A DNA stretch of 45,771 bases, from the NCBI RefSeq assembly GCF_002896965.1, contig NZ_LYMM01000047.1, positions 1-45,771 of the forward strand. Direction: 5' to 3'. Positions 14,621-22,907 of the stretch are shown here, piece by piece. The position numbers and the translations under genes were made by a program. Under the pieces are notes generated by a model that had not been told where the DNA came from, made no database searches, and saw only the letters and a list, made by a program, of their open reading frames with translations. The DNA comes from Novosphingobium guangzhouense. GTDB taxonomy: Bacteria; Pseudomonadota; Alphaproteobacteria; Sphingomonadales; Sphingomonadaceae. The stretch's first letter is position 1. The number at the start of each line of letters is the position of its first letter.

Positions 14621-15799
14621 TCAGGGATCGAGCGGGTCGCGCGGGTCGACGCGGGCCGAGAGCGGCGACGGGCGGAACTCCAGCTCGGTGGACGATACAC
14701 GCGGACCAATCGCGCCGGGCTGGTAGCCCAGTTCGCGGTCGTTGCGCTTCACGAAATCGGGGCTCTCGATCATCGCGCTCTGGTCAGGGTTGCAGATGAT
14801 CAAAGTCGCCTTGTCGAGCGGGGCGCCCATGGCCATCAGCAGCCGCGATGCATTGCGCAAGTTGGTGGTGGTATGCCGCGCGTGCGGCTCGATGACGATG
14901 GCCTCCGCGGGCACGCCGTAGCGCTCTATCAGGGCCCGGCGCATCTCCTCCGCCTCGGCAAAGGGCGTGGCGCGCGGGTGGGCGTGGCCACCGGTGATGA
15001 TCAGGAAAGGCGCATCGCCTGCCGCAAAGCGCTGGGCGGCAAGGCGCACGTGGTACTTGCCGTAAGGGCTGAGCGGCATGCCCTCCACTTCCGGGCCGAC
15101 CCCGGTGACGATGAGCGCGCTGTAGCGGTAGCGCTTCCAGTCCAGCCCCCCGGCGTGCCTGAAGGCTGGCGCGTTAAGCCCGCCGGTAAGCGGCGCATAG
15201 CTGATCGCGTCTCGGCGATCGGCGGCATCGAGCAACGCCAGCGCGAAGTCGAGGCTGGGATCAAGAGCCTGCACCGAGTTCGCACGTGGCGTCCGGGCCA
15301 GCCACGCCGCCGCCTGCAGGCGCGCGCGGGCCTCCTGCGGGTCAAGCGTGCCGGCCCCGTCGATGCCGGGATAAGACGGAACCTGACCCAGTCCATAAGT
15401 GCGCACGATCGTGTTGATGCCCGCAATCTCGCGCCCGGCCTGCGCGGCCGGGCCATCGTCCATGCCCCGACCGGGAACGGCGGCGGCCAGAACCTGCGCC
15501 TCGCCATCGGTCCAGATCATCGCCTGCGCCACGCAGCCAAGGTCAGTGCCGCATGCCGCGCGTCGGTCGAACCGGGCGCGCAGCATGGTGGCCACTTCCG
15601 GGCGGGCCTGCAGCACATTGAGCGCAGCAGGATCGCGGCCCAGCGCGTCGAGCAGGGGGAACAACCGCTGCGACAGGCTCTCCGTCACGGTGTCCCGTAC
15701 AGCCTGCGCCCTGGCAACTTGTGCAGGCGCCCAGACCGTCGTGAGCGAGAGTGCCGCAGCAACAGCGACCGCTGCCATGCGCGCCGGACCTTTCCGCAT
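14621..15799 (-). CDS. Exported DUF218 (YdcF/ElyC-like) protein
   Basis: About 392 residues with an N-terminal signal (MAAVAVAAALSLTTVWAPAQVARAQA) and a C-terminal DUF218 domain, roughly residues 215-370. The domain shows ALIVTGVG, FLIITGGHAHPRATPFAEAEEMRRAL, then YGVPAEAIVIEPHARHTTTNLRNASRLL, the glycine-rich and Glu/Asn patterns of YdcF/SanA proteins. The first 200 residues are extra and unrecognised. E. coli YdcF binds S-adenosylmethionine and other members affect cell envelope integrity; no reaction is established. I chose ATG 15799 because it gives a proper signal peptide and has AAGGGCGG upstream; it starts 13 bases after the TonB receptor stop, pointing to one operon. Confidence 0.8.
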   Translation of the reverse strand: MRKGPARMAAVAVAAALSLTTVWAPAQVARAQAVRDTVTESLSQRLFPLLDALGRDPAALNVLQARPEVATMLRARFDRRAACGTDLGCVAQAMIWTDGEAQVLAAAVPGRGMDDGPAAQAGREIAGINTIVRTYGLGQVPSYPGIDGAGTLDPQEARARLQAAAWLARTPRANSVQALDPSLDFALALLDAADRRDAISYAPLTGGLNAPAFRHAGGLDWKRYRYSALIVTGVGPEVEGMPLSPYGKYHVRLAAQRFAAGDAPFLIITGGHAHPRATPFAEAEEMRRALIERYGVPAEAIVIEPHARHTTTNLRNASRLLMAMGAPLDKATLIICNPDQSAMIESPDFVKRNDRELGYQPGAIGPRVSSTELEFRPSPLSARVDPRDPLDP

Positions 15800-15812
15800 C
15801 AGCCCGCCGCCC

Positions 15813-18290
15813 TTACCAGGACTTGCCGATGACAAGGCGGAAGTTGCGGCCGAAGATCGGACGCCCGTAGATCGCCTCGGCACTGCCCTGTCCGGCCAGT
15901 GAATCGGTGCGGGTATTGCCTTCGGTCAGACCGTGCGCATTGAACAGGTTGTCGCCAACGACCTGCAGCTGCCACGTCCCGTGCTTCACCGTCACGCCGG
16001 CACCCACGGTGCCGTAAGCGGGCAGCGCGGTATTGTTGTAGAGGTCCACGAAGCGCTTGCCCATGTAGGTATAGCGACCATAGATCGACACGTCGGTGTC
16101 GCCGGTGGTGAAGTCGAAGCTGGGGCGGATGTTGCCGTAAACCTTCGGCTGGCGGACGATCTGGTTGCCCTCCGCCTGTTCCGGGTCGGCGCCGGTGGCA
16201 CTTTCGAAGTTCTTGTACTTCGGATCGCTGACCGTCAGCGCACCGTTGAGGGTGAACCACGGGGTCACGCTCCACGCGCCGTCGAACTCGATACCCTTGA
16301 CCTGCGCCTCGCCGATGAAGGGCACGTTCACATCATTGCGGCCGGTCGTCGGATCGTAGGCCAGGAACGAGGCGTTGAGCGGGTCGAAGTTGGTGTAGAA
16401 CCCGGTGACGTAAAGGTACGAACGTCCCATCGACAGCTTCAGGCCCGCCTCGAACTGGTCGGCGACGGTGGTGATGATCGTTGGGTTGATGCTCATCACG
16501 GTCTGCACGTTGGGCGGCGTCTCAAGGTGCGAAGCGCGGCCGTAGACGCCGATATGGCTGGAGAAGTCGTAGTTCGCGCCGATCGTCCAGTTGGTGACGT
16601 TGGGCTTGAGCTTCTGGTTCAGGATCACGCCGGTGAAGGCACGCGTGGTGTCGTCGGCCAGCGTGGTCGCATCGCCCAGGTTCGCCTGCTCGGTGAGTGC
16701 AGCCCAGCCCTTGTAGCTGTAGCGTTCGTGGCGGATGCCGCCATCGATGCGCAGACCCGGCACGATCTCCCAGGTGTCGTTGGCGTAGAGCGCGAACATC
16801 TTGGCGTCGCTGTCGCCCTGGTTGAGCGTGGCTGCATAGTTCAGCACACCGTTGTCGGTCACGCGGCCCAGTTCCGCACCAGCCGCGTCGTAGGCGACAA
16901 GGTCCAGCGTGCGCGGCTTGCCGGAAACTTCGATCAGGTAGTTCTGATAGAGCGTGCGGCTGTCCTCTCCATACAAGCTGCCGTAGAGCCCCAGCTTGAT
17001 GTCGTGCGTGCCGATCCCGGTGTCGAACTTCTTCGCGACCGACAGGTTGGCCTGGCCCGAATAGAACTTCGAGTGAATGTCGCGGTACTGACCCTGCATG
17101 ACAAGCCCCGATGCCGCGTAGGGATCGTAGACCGTATCGGTGCCCGCCAGCGTGTAGCCGAAGTGATCCACCGCGCCGAACGCGGCAGTTGCGCGGTCAA
17201 GGTAGCCGGCGGCAAAGGCATCGCCGTCCGCCGGGTTCGTGGTCGAATAGAACGCGGTGAAGTCGTTCTTGCCCTGCGTGTAGCCCGCAGCCGCCGTCAC
17301 CAGCCAGCCGTCGAAGTCCCCTTCGTAATGCGCGCCGAAGTTCACCATCCGCATGTGGCGACCGTCCGACAAGTCGGAATTGCGGCTCTGCACAACCCCA
17401 TTACCGTCGCGATATCGAAGGTTCACGTTGCGAAAGGCGGGCGAGTTCATCGTGCCTTCGAAGTAGTCGATATACTGGTTGAGCGATTCGCCGGTCAGCG
17501 GGTTCCTGGTCGGGATCGGCAGGTAGAACGCGTTGTGATCGTTGACGTAGTTGAAGTTCAGCTTGATGAACCCGTTGTCGGTCACATGCTTGATGTTGGC
17601 GCGGATCTGACCGCCCTTGTCGTTGGGGAAGCCGTTGTCACGATAGCCGTCGTGATAGCGCATGAAGCCGCCGACGGCGTAATAGGTGTCCGTCGCCAGC
17701 TTACCCGCCTGATAGGCGTCAAGGCGATAGAGGCCGGTATCGCCCAGCGTGACCTGCGCCTTGCCGCGCGGGGTCTCGTCACCGGTCACGGTGATCGCGT
17801 TGATGATGGCGCCCGAATAGCTGGCATAGACCGGAGCCGGACCGCCGCGCACGACTTCGACGTGATCGGTCATCAGATCCTGCTTGAGAATCGCGTCGCC
17901 ACGGAAAAACACGCCGTCGTTCTCGTGGAACAGCGGCAGGCCGTCCTGCTGGAAGCTCACGAAACCGCCGTCGTTGGGCAGGCCGCGGATGCGATAGATG
18001 TTCTGCACTTCACCGCCGGTGATCTCGGTCTGGAAGCCGGGAAGCTGGCCGATCAGGTCCGCGAAGTTGACCGGCGCGATCTTCTCGAAATCCTCCTGCG
18101 AGATCGTGTTGACGGCGTAGGAAACGTCGAAGCGGCGCTCGGCGCGGGTCGATCCGGTAACGATGATGTCGTCGCCCGAAGCTTCGTTCGAGGCGGCGGG
18201 GGCAGCAGGAGCCTCTTCGGCGGCGGCGGGCGTGAAAGCGGTGGCAAGCGCAGCAAATGCGGCGCCGGTGGCGAGAACGGTCTTGAGCAT
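15813..18290 (-). CDS. TonB-dependent outer-membrane receptor
   Basis: An 825-residue receptor with signal peptide (AFTPAAA), a TonB-box-like DDIIVTG, a plug domain (about 45-170, with NIYRIRGLPNDGG and HVEVVRGGPAPVYA) and a 22-strand-type barrel ending FRLVIGKSW, with a terminal aromatic residue as needed for barrel insertion. No N-terminal signalling (STN) domain is present. Such receptors import siderophores, vitamins, saccharides or other substrates too large for porins. The protein lacks features that would name the substrate. GAGGGG lies six bases before the ATG. It heads an operon with the DUF218 and nuclease genes and is divergent from the ROK regulator, sharing an AT-rich region of 121 bases. 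Confidence 0.93.
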   Translation of the reverse strand: MLKTVLATGAAFAALATAFTPAAAEEAPAAPAASNEASGDDIIVTGSTRAERRFDVSYAVNTISQEDFEKIAPVNFADLIGQLPGFQTEITGGEVQNIYRIRGLPNDGGFVSFQQDGLPLFHENDGVFFRGDAILKQDLMTDHVEVVRGGPAPVYASYSGAIINAITVTGDETPRGKAQVTLGDTGLYRLDAYQAGKLATDTYYAVGGFMRYHDGYRDNGFPNDKGGQIRANIKHVTDNGFIKLNFNYVNDHNAFYLPIPTRNPLTGESLNQYIDYFEGTMNSPAFRNVNLRYRDGNGVVQSRNSDLSDGRHMRMVNFGAHYEGDFDGWLVTAAAGYTQGKNDFTAFYSTTNPADGDAFAAGYLDRATAAFGAVDHFGYTLAGTDTVYDPYAASGLVMQGQYRDIHSKFYSGQANLSVAKKFDTGIGTHDIKLGLYGSLYGEDSRTLYQNYLIEVSGKPRTLDLVAYDAAGAELGRVTDNGVLNYAATLNQGDSDAKMFALYANDTWEIVPGLRIDGGIRHERYSYKGWAALTEQANLGDATTLADDTTRAFTGVILNQKLKPNVTNWTIGANYDFSSHIGVYGRASHLETPPNVQTVMSINPTIITTVADQFEAGLKLSMGRSYLYVTGFYTNFDPLNASFLAYDPTTGRNDVNVPFIGEAQVKGIEFDGAWSVTPWFTLNGALTVSDPKYKNFESATGADPEQAEGNQIVRQPKVYGNIRPSFDFTTGDTDVSIYGRYTYMGKRFVDLYNNTALPAYGTVGAGVTVKHGTWQLQVVGDNLFNAHGLTEGNTRTDSLAGQGSAEAIYGRPIFGRNFRLVIGKSW

Positions 18291-18350
18291 GAAGGCCCCT
18301 CATGAATTTCGGTGCCGCCGGGAGAGAGGGCGACGCGGGGCCAGTGAACC

Positions 18351-18400
18351 TTGTCTGTTACATTTTTAATTATTGTTGTGAAAATAAATAAACAGGCATA
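18351..18400. promoter_or_regulatory. AT-rich divergent promoter/operator region
   Basis: Between the TonB receptor and ROK gene, a roughly 40-base AT-rich island stands out in otherwise GC-rich DNA. It is bounded by TGTTA (18356-18360) and TAAACA ending at 18394, which form weak outward-facing symmetry. Divergent promoters and the ROK operator most likely lie here. I cannot fix -35/-10 boxes. Confidence 0.45.
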
Positions 18401-18411
18401 CCGCCCCGCGC

Positions 18412-19524
18412 ATGGCCATTCCCGCTCTCGACAAGGACCAGCGCCGTATCATCCACGAACTGCGCAAGGCGGGTGCGCTGTCGCGCTCGGGACTGGCGGA
18501 GCGGCTGGAGATCAGCAACACCGCGCTTACCCGCATGTCGCGCGATTTGCTGACGCTGGGCGTGATCGAGGAAGTGACCGAAGGCAGCGCACAGGGGCGC
18601 GGGCGCCCCGCAATCCCGCTGCGGCTTGCGTCCAGCGGCGGCTATGCCGTGGGCGCCACGGCGCACAAGGGCCTGCTCGATATCGTGCTGGTCGACTTTG
18701 CGGGCAATGCCATCGCCACTCACCGAGAAGACAGCGCAGCCATCGATCCGCAGCAGTTCGCCCGGCGCGTCCGGCGGCTGACTCATGATCTTGTCGACCG
18801 GCACGGCCTCCTCGGCCGGCTGATGCTGGGCATCGGCGTTGCGGTGGCTGGACCGGCGCTGTCCCCTGAAGGCGAACGGTGGAGCGTGGTGGAAGACATG
18901 CCCGGCTGGCGCGGCACCCCCTTGCGCGAAATCCTGAGCGCCGAACTGGGCTGGCCGCTCTGGCTGGAGAACGACGCCAATGTCGCCGCTATCGCCGAAT
19001 TTTACATGGGCGGCCTGCTCCGCGAACATTCTACCGTGGTGGTGCTTCTGCTCGGCTACGGAATCGGCGCCGGTGTCATCGTGGACGGACGGCTGGTGCG
19101 CGGCCAGTTCGGCGTCGCCGGGGAAGTCGGCTGCCTGTTCCCCGGCGACCGCCCCCGGCCCAGCCCGCTCGACCTGCTGGCAACGCTGCGCGCCAACGGT
19201 TGCGACATCACCTCGGTCAGCGAGATCGACATGGCATCGGATGCCCAGCGCCCTGTGATCGAGGCCTGGATGGACCGCGCGGCGCGCCAGTTGGAGGTCG
19301 TTGCCGATACTGCATTTGCGTGGCTTGACCCCGGCGCGATCGTGCTGGCCGGTGCAGTGCCGACCAAAGTGCTGGACGGCCTTGCGACACGCCTGCGTAC
19401 CGCTTCGCTGGTAACAACGGTGGAAGGCCGCGGCCCGCCGGTGCGTGTCTCCGGCCTGCGCGGCTCCCCGGTCACGCTGGGGGCGGCCCTGCTGCCCATT
19501 CACGCGATCTCTGCCCAGACCTGA
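18412..19524 (+). CDS. ROK-family transcriptional regulator lacking the zinc motif
   Basis: A 370-residue ROK protein. Residues 1-65 form a winged helix-turn-helix (QRRIIHELRKAGALSRSGLAERLEISNTALTRMSRDLL). The sugar-kinase-like domain follows, with ENDANVAAIAEF carrying the catalytic-type Asp. The usual ROK zinc signature (GEIGH then CxCGxxGC) is missing: here it reads GEVGCLFPGDRPRPSP, with no cysteine cluster and Cys in place of His. Such proteins usually sense a sugar and repress adjacent uptake genes. Divergence from the TonB receptor operon suggests that it controls it. There is no good ribosome binding site before ATG 18412. Confidence 0.88.
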   Translation: MAIPALDKDQRRIIHELRKAGALSRSGLAERLEISNTALTRMSRDLLTLGVIEEVTEGSAQGRGRPAIPLRLASSGGYAVGATAHKGLLDIVLVDFAGNAIATHREDSAAIDPQQFARRVRRLTHDLVDRHGLLGRLMLGIGVAVAGPALSPEGERWSVVEDMPGWRGTPLREILSAELGWPLWLENDANVAAIAEFYMGGLLREHSTVVVLLLGYGIGAGVIVDGRLVRGQFGVAGEVGCLFPGDRPRPSPLDLLATLRANGCDITSVSEIDMASDAQRPVIEAWMDRAARQLEVVADTAFAWLDPGAIVLAGAVPTKVLDGLATRLRTASLVTTVEGRGPPVRVSGLRGSPVTLGAALLPIHAISAQT

Positions 19525-19595
19525 GCGGAATAGCCGCACCTGATCGGCAACATTTTGTAAGCATCGAGACGTGGCGCAGTTGCGGCTTTTCCGCT
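19524..19595. promoter_or_regulatory. Twin GCGG-N5-CCGC dyads before LysR-type gene
   Basis: AGCGGAATAGCCGCA (19524-19538) and TGCGGCTTTTCCGCT (19581-19595) are inverted copies with 14 of 15 bases matching, 42 bases apart. Each arm is itself a GCGG-N5-CCGC dyad. The first overlaps the ROK stop codon and the second ends 18 bases before the LysR-type start. The layout fits paired operators for autoregulation, with looping possible. It could also form one long hairpin in RNA. Confidence 0.55.
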
Positions 19596-19613
19596 AATGC
19601 GACTCTCTCGCAT

Positions 19614-20519
19614 ATGATCCCGTCGCTCTCGCCCAACCTGCTGCTTGTCCTGGCGATGCTGCTCAAGACCAAGAGCGTCTCGAGCACGGCCGTGATGCTT
19701 GGCATCAGCCAGCCCAACGTAAGCCGGTCACTTGCCAAACTGCGCGATGCGCTGAACGATCCGCTGCTGGTGCGATCAGGCTCGGGCATGGTCCGCACCC
19801 GGCGCGGAGACGAACTGGTCGGACGGCTGGCAGACTGGGTGACCGAAACCTCCAGCCTGCTGATCGAAAACCGCTTCGACCCAGCCAAGGTGGAGCGGCG
19901 CTTTCGCATCGCATCGACCGACTTCGGGGTGCTTGCGGTCCTGCTGCCCGCCCTGCCCCGGCTGCGTCGCATCGCCCCCGGCATCGCCATCGACATCCTG
20001 CCGCTGGGCCATGCCACACACCGCGCGCTGGCGCAGGGTGACATCGACCTGGCGATCTCCGGGCTGGATCACGACCCGTCGCAACTGCACCGCCTGCACC
20101 TGTTCCGCGACCATTTCGTCTGCGTGACCCGGCCCGATCATCCGCTGGCAGGCAACGGCGAAGTGCCGATCGCGGATTTTCTGGAGCATGACCACCTCGG
20201 CCTGACCGTCAGCGATGCCGAACTGGACCGGGTCACCACCCTGCTGGGACCAGGATCGCGCAAGGTTGCGGCCAGTGTGCCCTATTTCGGCCTTGCCCCC
20301 GATCTTCTTCATGCCGGGAACCTGGTCATGGCGGTGCCGTCTCGGCTGATGCGGGGCTGCACGCACGATCTGGTCACCCGCCCCGCACCCAATGCGATCG
20401 GCCAGCTCGATTACTGGCTGCTCTGGCACGAACGCAACCACCGTGACACCGCCGCTATCTGGCTGCGCGATCGCCTGCTAGAAACCTGCCGCGACGAGCC
20501 CTCTGCCAAAGCGGCGTAA
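19614..20519 (+). CDS. LysR-family transcriptional regulator
   Basis: A 301-residue LysR-type regulator. The N-terminal winged helix (about 5-65) reads LLVLAMLLKTKSVSSTAVMLGISQPNVSRSLAKLRDALNDPLLVRSG, the LysR signature in a NodD-like variant. The C-terminal two-lobed effector domain starts at RRFRIASTDFGV. It lies between the ROK gene and an MHS transporter on the same strand, 80 bases before the transporter, so it may control that transporter and its own expression. Twin dyads upstream (19524-19595) are candidate sites. The inducer is unknown. Confidence 0.92.
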   Translation: MIPSLSPNLLLVLAMLLKTKSVSSTAVMLGISQPNVSRSLAKLRDALNDPLLVRSGSGMVRTRRGDELVGRLADWVTETSSLLIENRFDPAKVERRFRIASTDFGVLAVLLPALPRLRRIAPGIAIDILPLGHATHRALAQGDIDLAISGLDHDPSQLHRLHLFRDHFVCVTRPDHPLAGNGEVPIADFLEHDHLGLTVSDAELDRVTTLLGPGSRKVAASVPYFGLAPDLLHAGNLVMAVPSRLMRGCTHDLVTRPAPNAIGQLDYWLLWHERNHRDTAAIWLRDRLLETCRDEPSAKAA

Positions 20520-20599
20520 CCCGGCCCGTTCAAGAACCCTCGTCATCCGCACTCCACATCGCTAGAGGAGACGGCCGAGCGAGGGGAGCACCACGAAGC

Positions 20600-21853
20600 A
20601 TGAACGTCTACCGCCAGAACGCCCGCGTGCTGACCGCGAGCCTCGTGGGCACCGCAGTCGAGTTCTACGACTTCTACATCTACGCGACCGCCGCAGCGCT
20701 CGTTTTCGGGCCGCTGTTCTTCCCGGCCGAATCCGCGACCGTCCAGCACCTTGCCGCCTATGCCAGCTTCGCCATCGCCTTCATCGCAAGGCCGGTGGGC
20801 GCAACCCTGTTCGGGCATTTCGGCGATCGCGTGGGGCGCAAGTCCACCCTCGTCGCCTCGTTGCTGCTTATGGGCGGGGCCACCGTGCTGATCGGCGTAC
20901 TGCCGACGTATGAAAGCGCGGGCTGGATCGCCCCGGCCCTGCTGTGCCTTATGCGCTTTTGCCAGGGCCTGGGCCTTGGCGGCGAATGGGGCGGCGCGGC
21001 GCTGCTGGCGGTGGAAAGCGCACCCAAGGGCTACGAGGCCCGCTTCGGCATGTTCCCGCAGCTGGGCGCGCCGGTAGGCTTCTTCGCGGCCAACGGGCTG
21101 TTTCTCATCATAAGTTCAGTGCTGAGCGACGCGCAGTTCGCGGCATGGGGCTGGCGCATACCGTTCCTGCTGAGCGCGGTGCTCGTCGGACTTGGCCTGT
21201 GGATCCGCTTCCGCCTTGCCGAAAGCCCGGTGTTCACAGCAGAAGATAGCCATCATCGCGCGATCCCCATTGTCGAACTGTTTCGCACCCACTTGCGCGA
21301 AACGGTGGCAGGGACGTTCGCGGTGATTGCCTGCTTCGCGCTCTACTACCTCGCGACCACCTTTGCTCTCGGCTACGGCACAACCACGCTTGGCTATGGC
21401 CGTCAGCAGTTTCTGGGGCTGCAGTTGTTCGCCATCCTGTTCATGGCGGTAGGCATCGTCGTTGCCGGCTATGCCTCGGACAAGCGATCCTCGCGCACTG
21501 TGCTGATGTTCGGGTGCTTCTGCGCCGTCGTGCTGGGAACGGTGATGGGACTGATGTTCTCGGCCGGATCGCTGTTCGTGATCGGCGTTTTCCTGTGCGT
21601 GGCGCTGTTCACGATGGGGCTGGTCTATGGCCCGATCGCTGAACTGCTGCCCCGGCTGTTCAAGGCGCGGGTGCGCTACACCGGCGCATCGATCGCCTTC
21701 AACGTCGGCGGCATCGTCGGCGGCGGCTTTGCCCCCGCCGTCGCTCAAGGGCTGGCCGACAGCGGCGGCGTGCTGTTCGTGGGCCTCTACATTTCAGGCG
21801 CGGCGCTACTCAGCCTGTTCGGACTGATGGCGGTGCGGGCGGAGCGGGTTTGA
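20600..21853 (+). CDS. MHS-type major facilitator transporter
   Basis: A 417-residue, 12-helix transporter of the metabolite:H+ symporter branch. Signatures are GTAVEFYDFYIYATAAALVF in helix 1, the loop HFGDRVGRKSTL with canonical DRxGRK, and RFCQGLGLGGEWGGAALLAVE in helix 4-5. MHS proteins take up small organic acids, osmolytes or aromatic acids with protons. The LysR-type gene just upstream on the same strand is its likely regulator. GAGGGGAG lies about 13 bases before the ATG, with CACCACGAAGC between. It is convergent with the cellulose operon; 22 bases separate the stops and include part of a GC-rich hairpin. Confidence 0.9.
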   Translation: MNVYRQNARVLTASLVGTAVEFYDFYIYATAAALVFGPLFFPAESATVQHLAAYASFAIAFIARPVGATLFGHFGDRVGRKSTLVASLLLMGGATVLIGVLPTYESAGWIAPALLCLMRFCQGLGLGGEWGGAALLAVESAPKGYEARFGMFPQLGAPVGFFAANGLFLIISSVLSDAQFAAWGWRIPFLLSAVLVGLGLWIRFRLAESPVFTAEDSHHRAIPIVELFRTHLRETVAGTFAVIACFALYYLATTFALGYGTTTLGYGRQQFLGLQLFAILFMAVGIVVAGYASDKRSSRTVLMFGCFCAVVLGTVMGLMFSAGSLFVIGVFLCVALFTMGLVYGPIAELLPRLFKARVRYTGASIAFNVGGIVGGGFAPAVAQGLADSGGVLFVGLYISGAALLSLFGLMAVRAERV

Positions 21854-21864
21854 TTCCCGCTCCG
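21840..21864. terminator. GC-rich hairpin between convergent genes
   Basis: CGGAGCGGG (21840-21848) pairs with CCCGCTCCG (21856-21864) over 9 bp around a 7-base loop that contains the transporter stop codon. It lies between convergent transcripts of the MHS transporter and bcsZ. There is no T-run, so termination is possible but not certain. Confidence 0.4.
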
Positions 21865-21875
21865 GGTCACCTGGT

Positions 21876-22907
21876 TTACAGCCGTGCCAGCATCTGCAGC
21901 GAAGCACTGAAATAATCGCTGTCGAGCGCCGACGGCGTGGTCGAACCTACCAGCCGCGCCGCGATCGCCGCGCCGCCGCTGGAAAGAGCGTAGTTCGCCT
22001 CTTCGCCGGTAACCACGTCCACCCAGGCCGGAATCGAACGGTGCTGCGCCAGGCGTGAGCGCCACCAGTCCGCCACCGGCTGCACAAGGCTGGAACGCCC
22101 ACCCACCGCCGCATAGAGCGGAATGCGGATCGCGTCATAACCGAAACGCGGCGGCTTGCCGACCGCCGGGGCCACAGCACTGTAACCGGTCACGGCCACC
22201 CAGTCGCTCGGCAGTGCGTGCTGCCCGAAGCGCGAAAGCGTGGTGATCGCCTCGCAATCGCGGATCAGCCCTCCCCATGCCTGCGCGCCATCCACCTTGG
22301 CGAAGTGATCCAGCGCGGGCCATACGAAGTACGAAGGATTGAGCGTCACTTGCGCCCCTTCGGCAAACCCGACGAGGCCGGGCAGCAGCAGCTCCCGCCC
22401 GAACCGCGAAACTACGCAGTGTTCACGGATCGCCTTGCGCAATTCACGCGCGCGGTTGCTCCATTCCGAGCGTTTCCACCGCTGCCCGGCCAGCGCGAGC
22501 GCCCAGGCGATAACGATGTCCCCATCGGTCGCATTGTTCGGATCGGACACCGGCACCGGCTGCGTCGGATCGTACTTCCACGAATGGAGCGCCATGTCCT
22601 GCCGTCCCAGCGTGTCCTGCGTCCATTTCGCGATCCGTTCAAAAGCCTCCCGGTCACCGGCGCGCAGGGCCAGGATCATGCCGTAGCTCTGGCCCTCCGA
22701 ATGGCTGATGCGGCCATTGCCGGTATCGACCACCCTGCCCTCCGGCGCGACGAAGCGGTCGCGCCATTGGGTCCACAGCGGGTCGTTGACCTGCTGGGCA
22801 CGCCCCTGGCTGGGGGCGGTATTGCAAGCTGCAGTGAAGGCCATCAGTGCCCCCAGCGAAAACGTGCGACGATCGACCCTGGGCCGGAAAACAGTGTCAG
22901 CGACCAT
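21876..22907 (-). CDS. bcsZ: Cellulose-operon endoglucanase, glycoside hydrolase family 8
   Basis: A 343-residue GH8 enzyme. SHSEGQSYGM carries the general acid Glu71, NNATDGDIVIAWAL the conserved substrate-binding Asp, and RFGYDAIR the base-region Asp found in E. coli BcsZ. The N-terminus has RRTFSLGALMAFTAAC, which looks like a lipoprotein signal with Cys28 and also has twin arginines. Family members cut beta-1,4-glucan in the periplasm and are needed for proper cellulose export. It is the last gene of the operon; its ATG overlaps the bcsD end by 11 bases. Confidence 0.93.
   Translation of the reverse strand: MVADTVFRPRVDRRTFSLGALMAFTAACNTAPSQGRAQQVNDPLWTQWRDRFVAPEGRVVDTGNGRISHSEGQSYGMILALRAGDREAFERIAKWTQDTLGRQDMALHSWKYDPTQPVPVSDPNNATDGDIVIAWALALAGQRWKRSEWSNRARELRKAIREHCVVSRFGRELLLPGLVGFAEGAQVTLNPSYFVWPALDHFAKVDGAQAWGGLIRDCEAITTLSRFGQHALPSDWVAVTGYSAVAPAVGKPPRFGYDAIRIPLYAAVGGRSSLVQPVADWWRSRLAQHRSIPAWVDVVTGEEANYALSSGGAAIAARLVGSTTPSALDSDYFSASLQMLARL

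Noticed and set aside
15933..18305. 790-codon open frame antisense to the TonB receptor
   Set aside because: Mirror of a well-supported receptor gene, low-complexity Val/Arg/Ala content and no recognisable domain.
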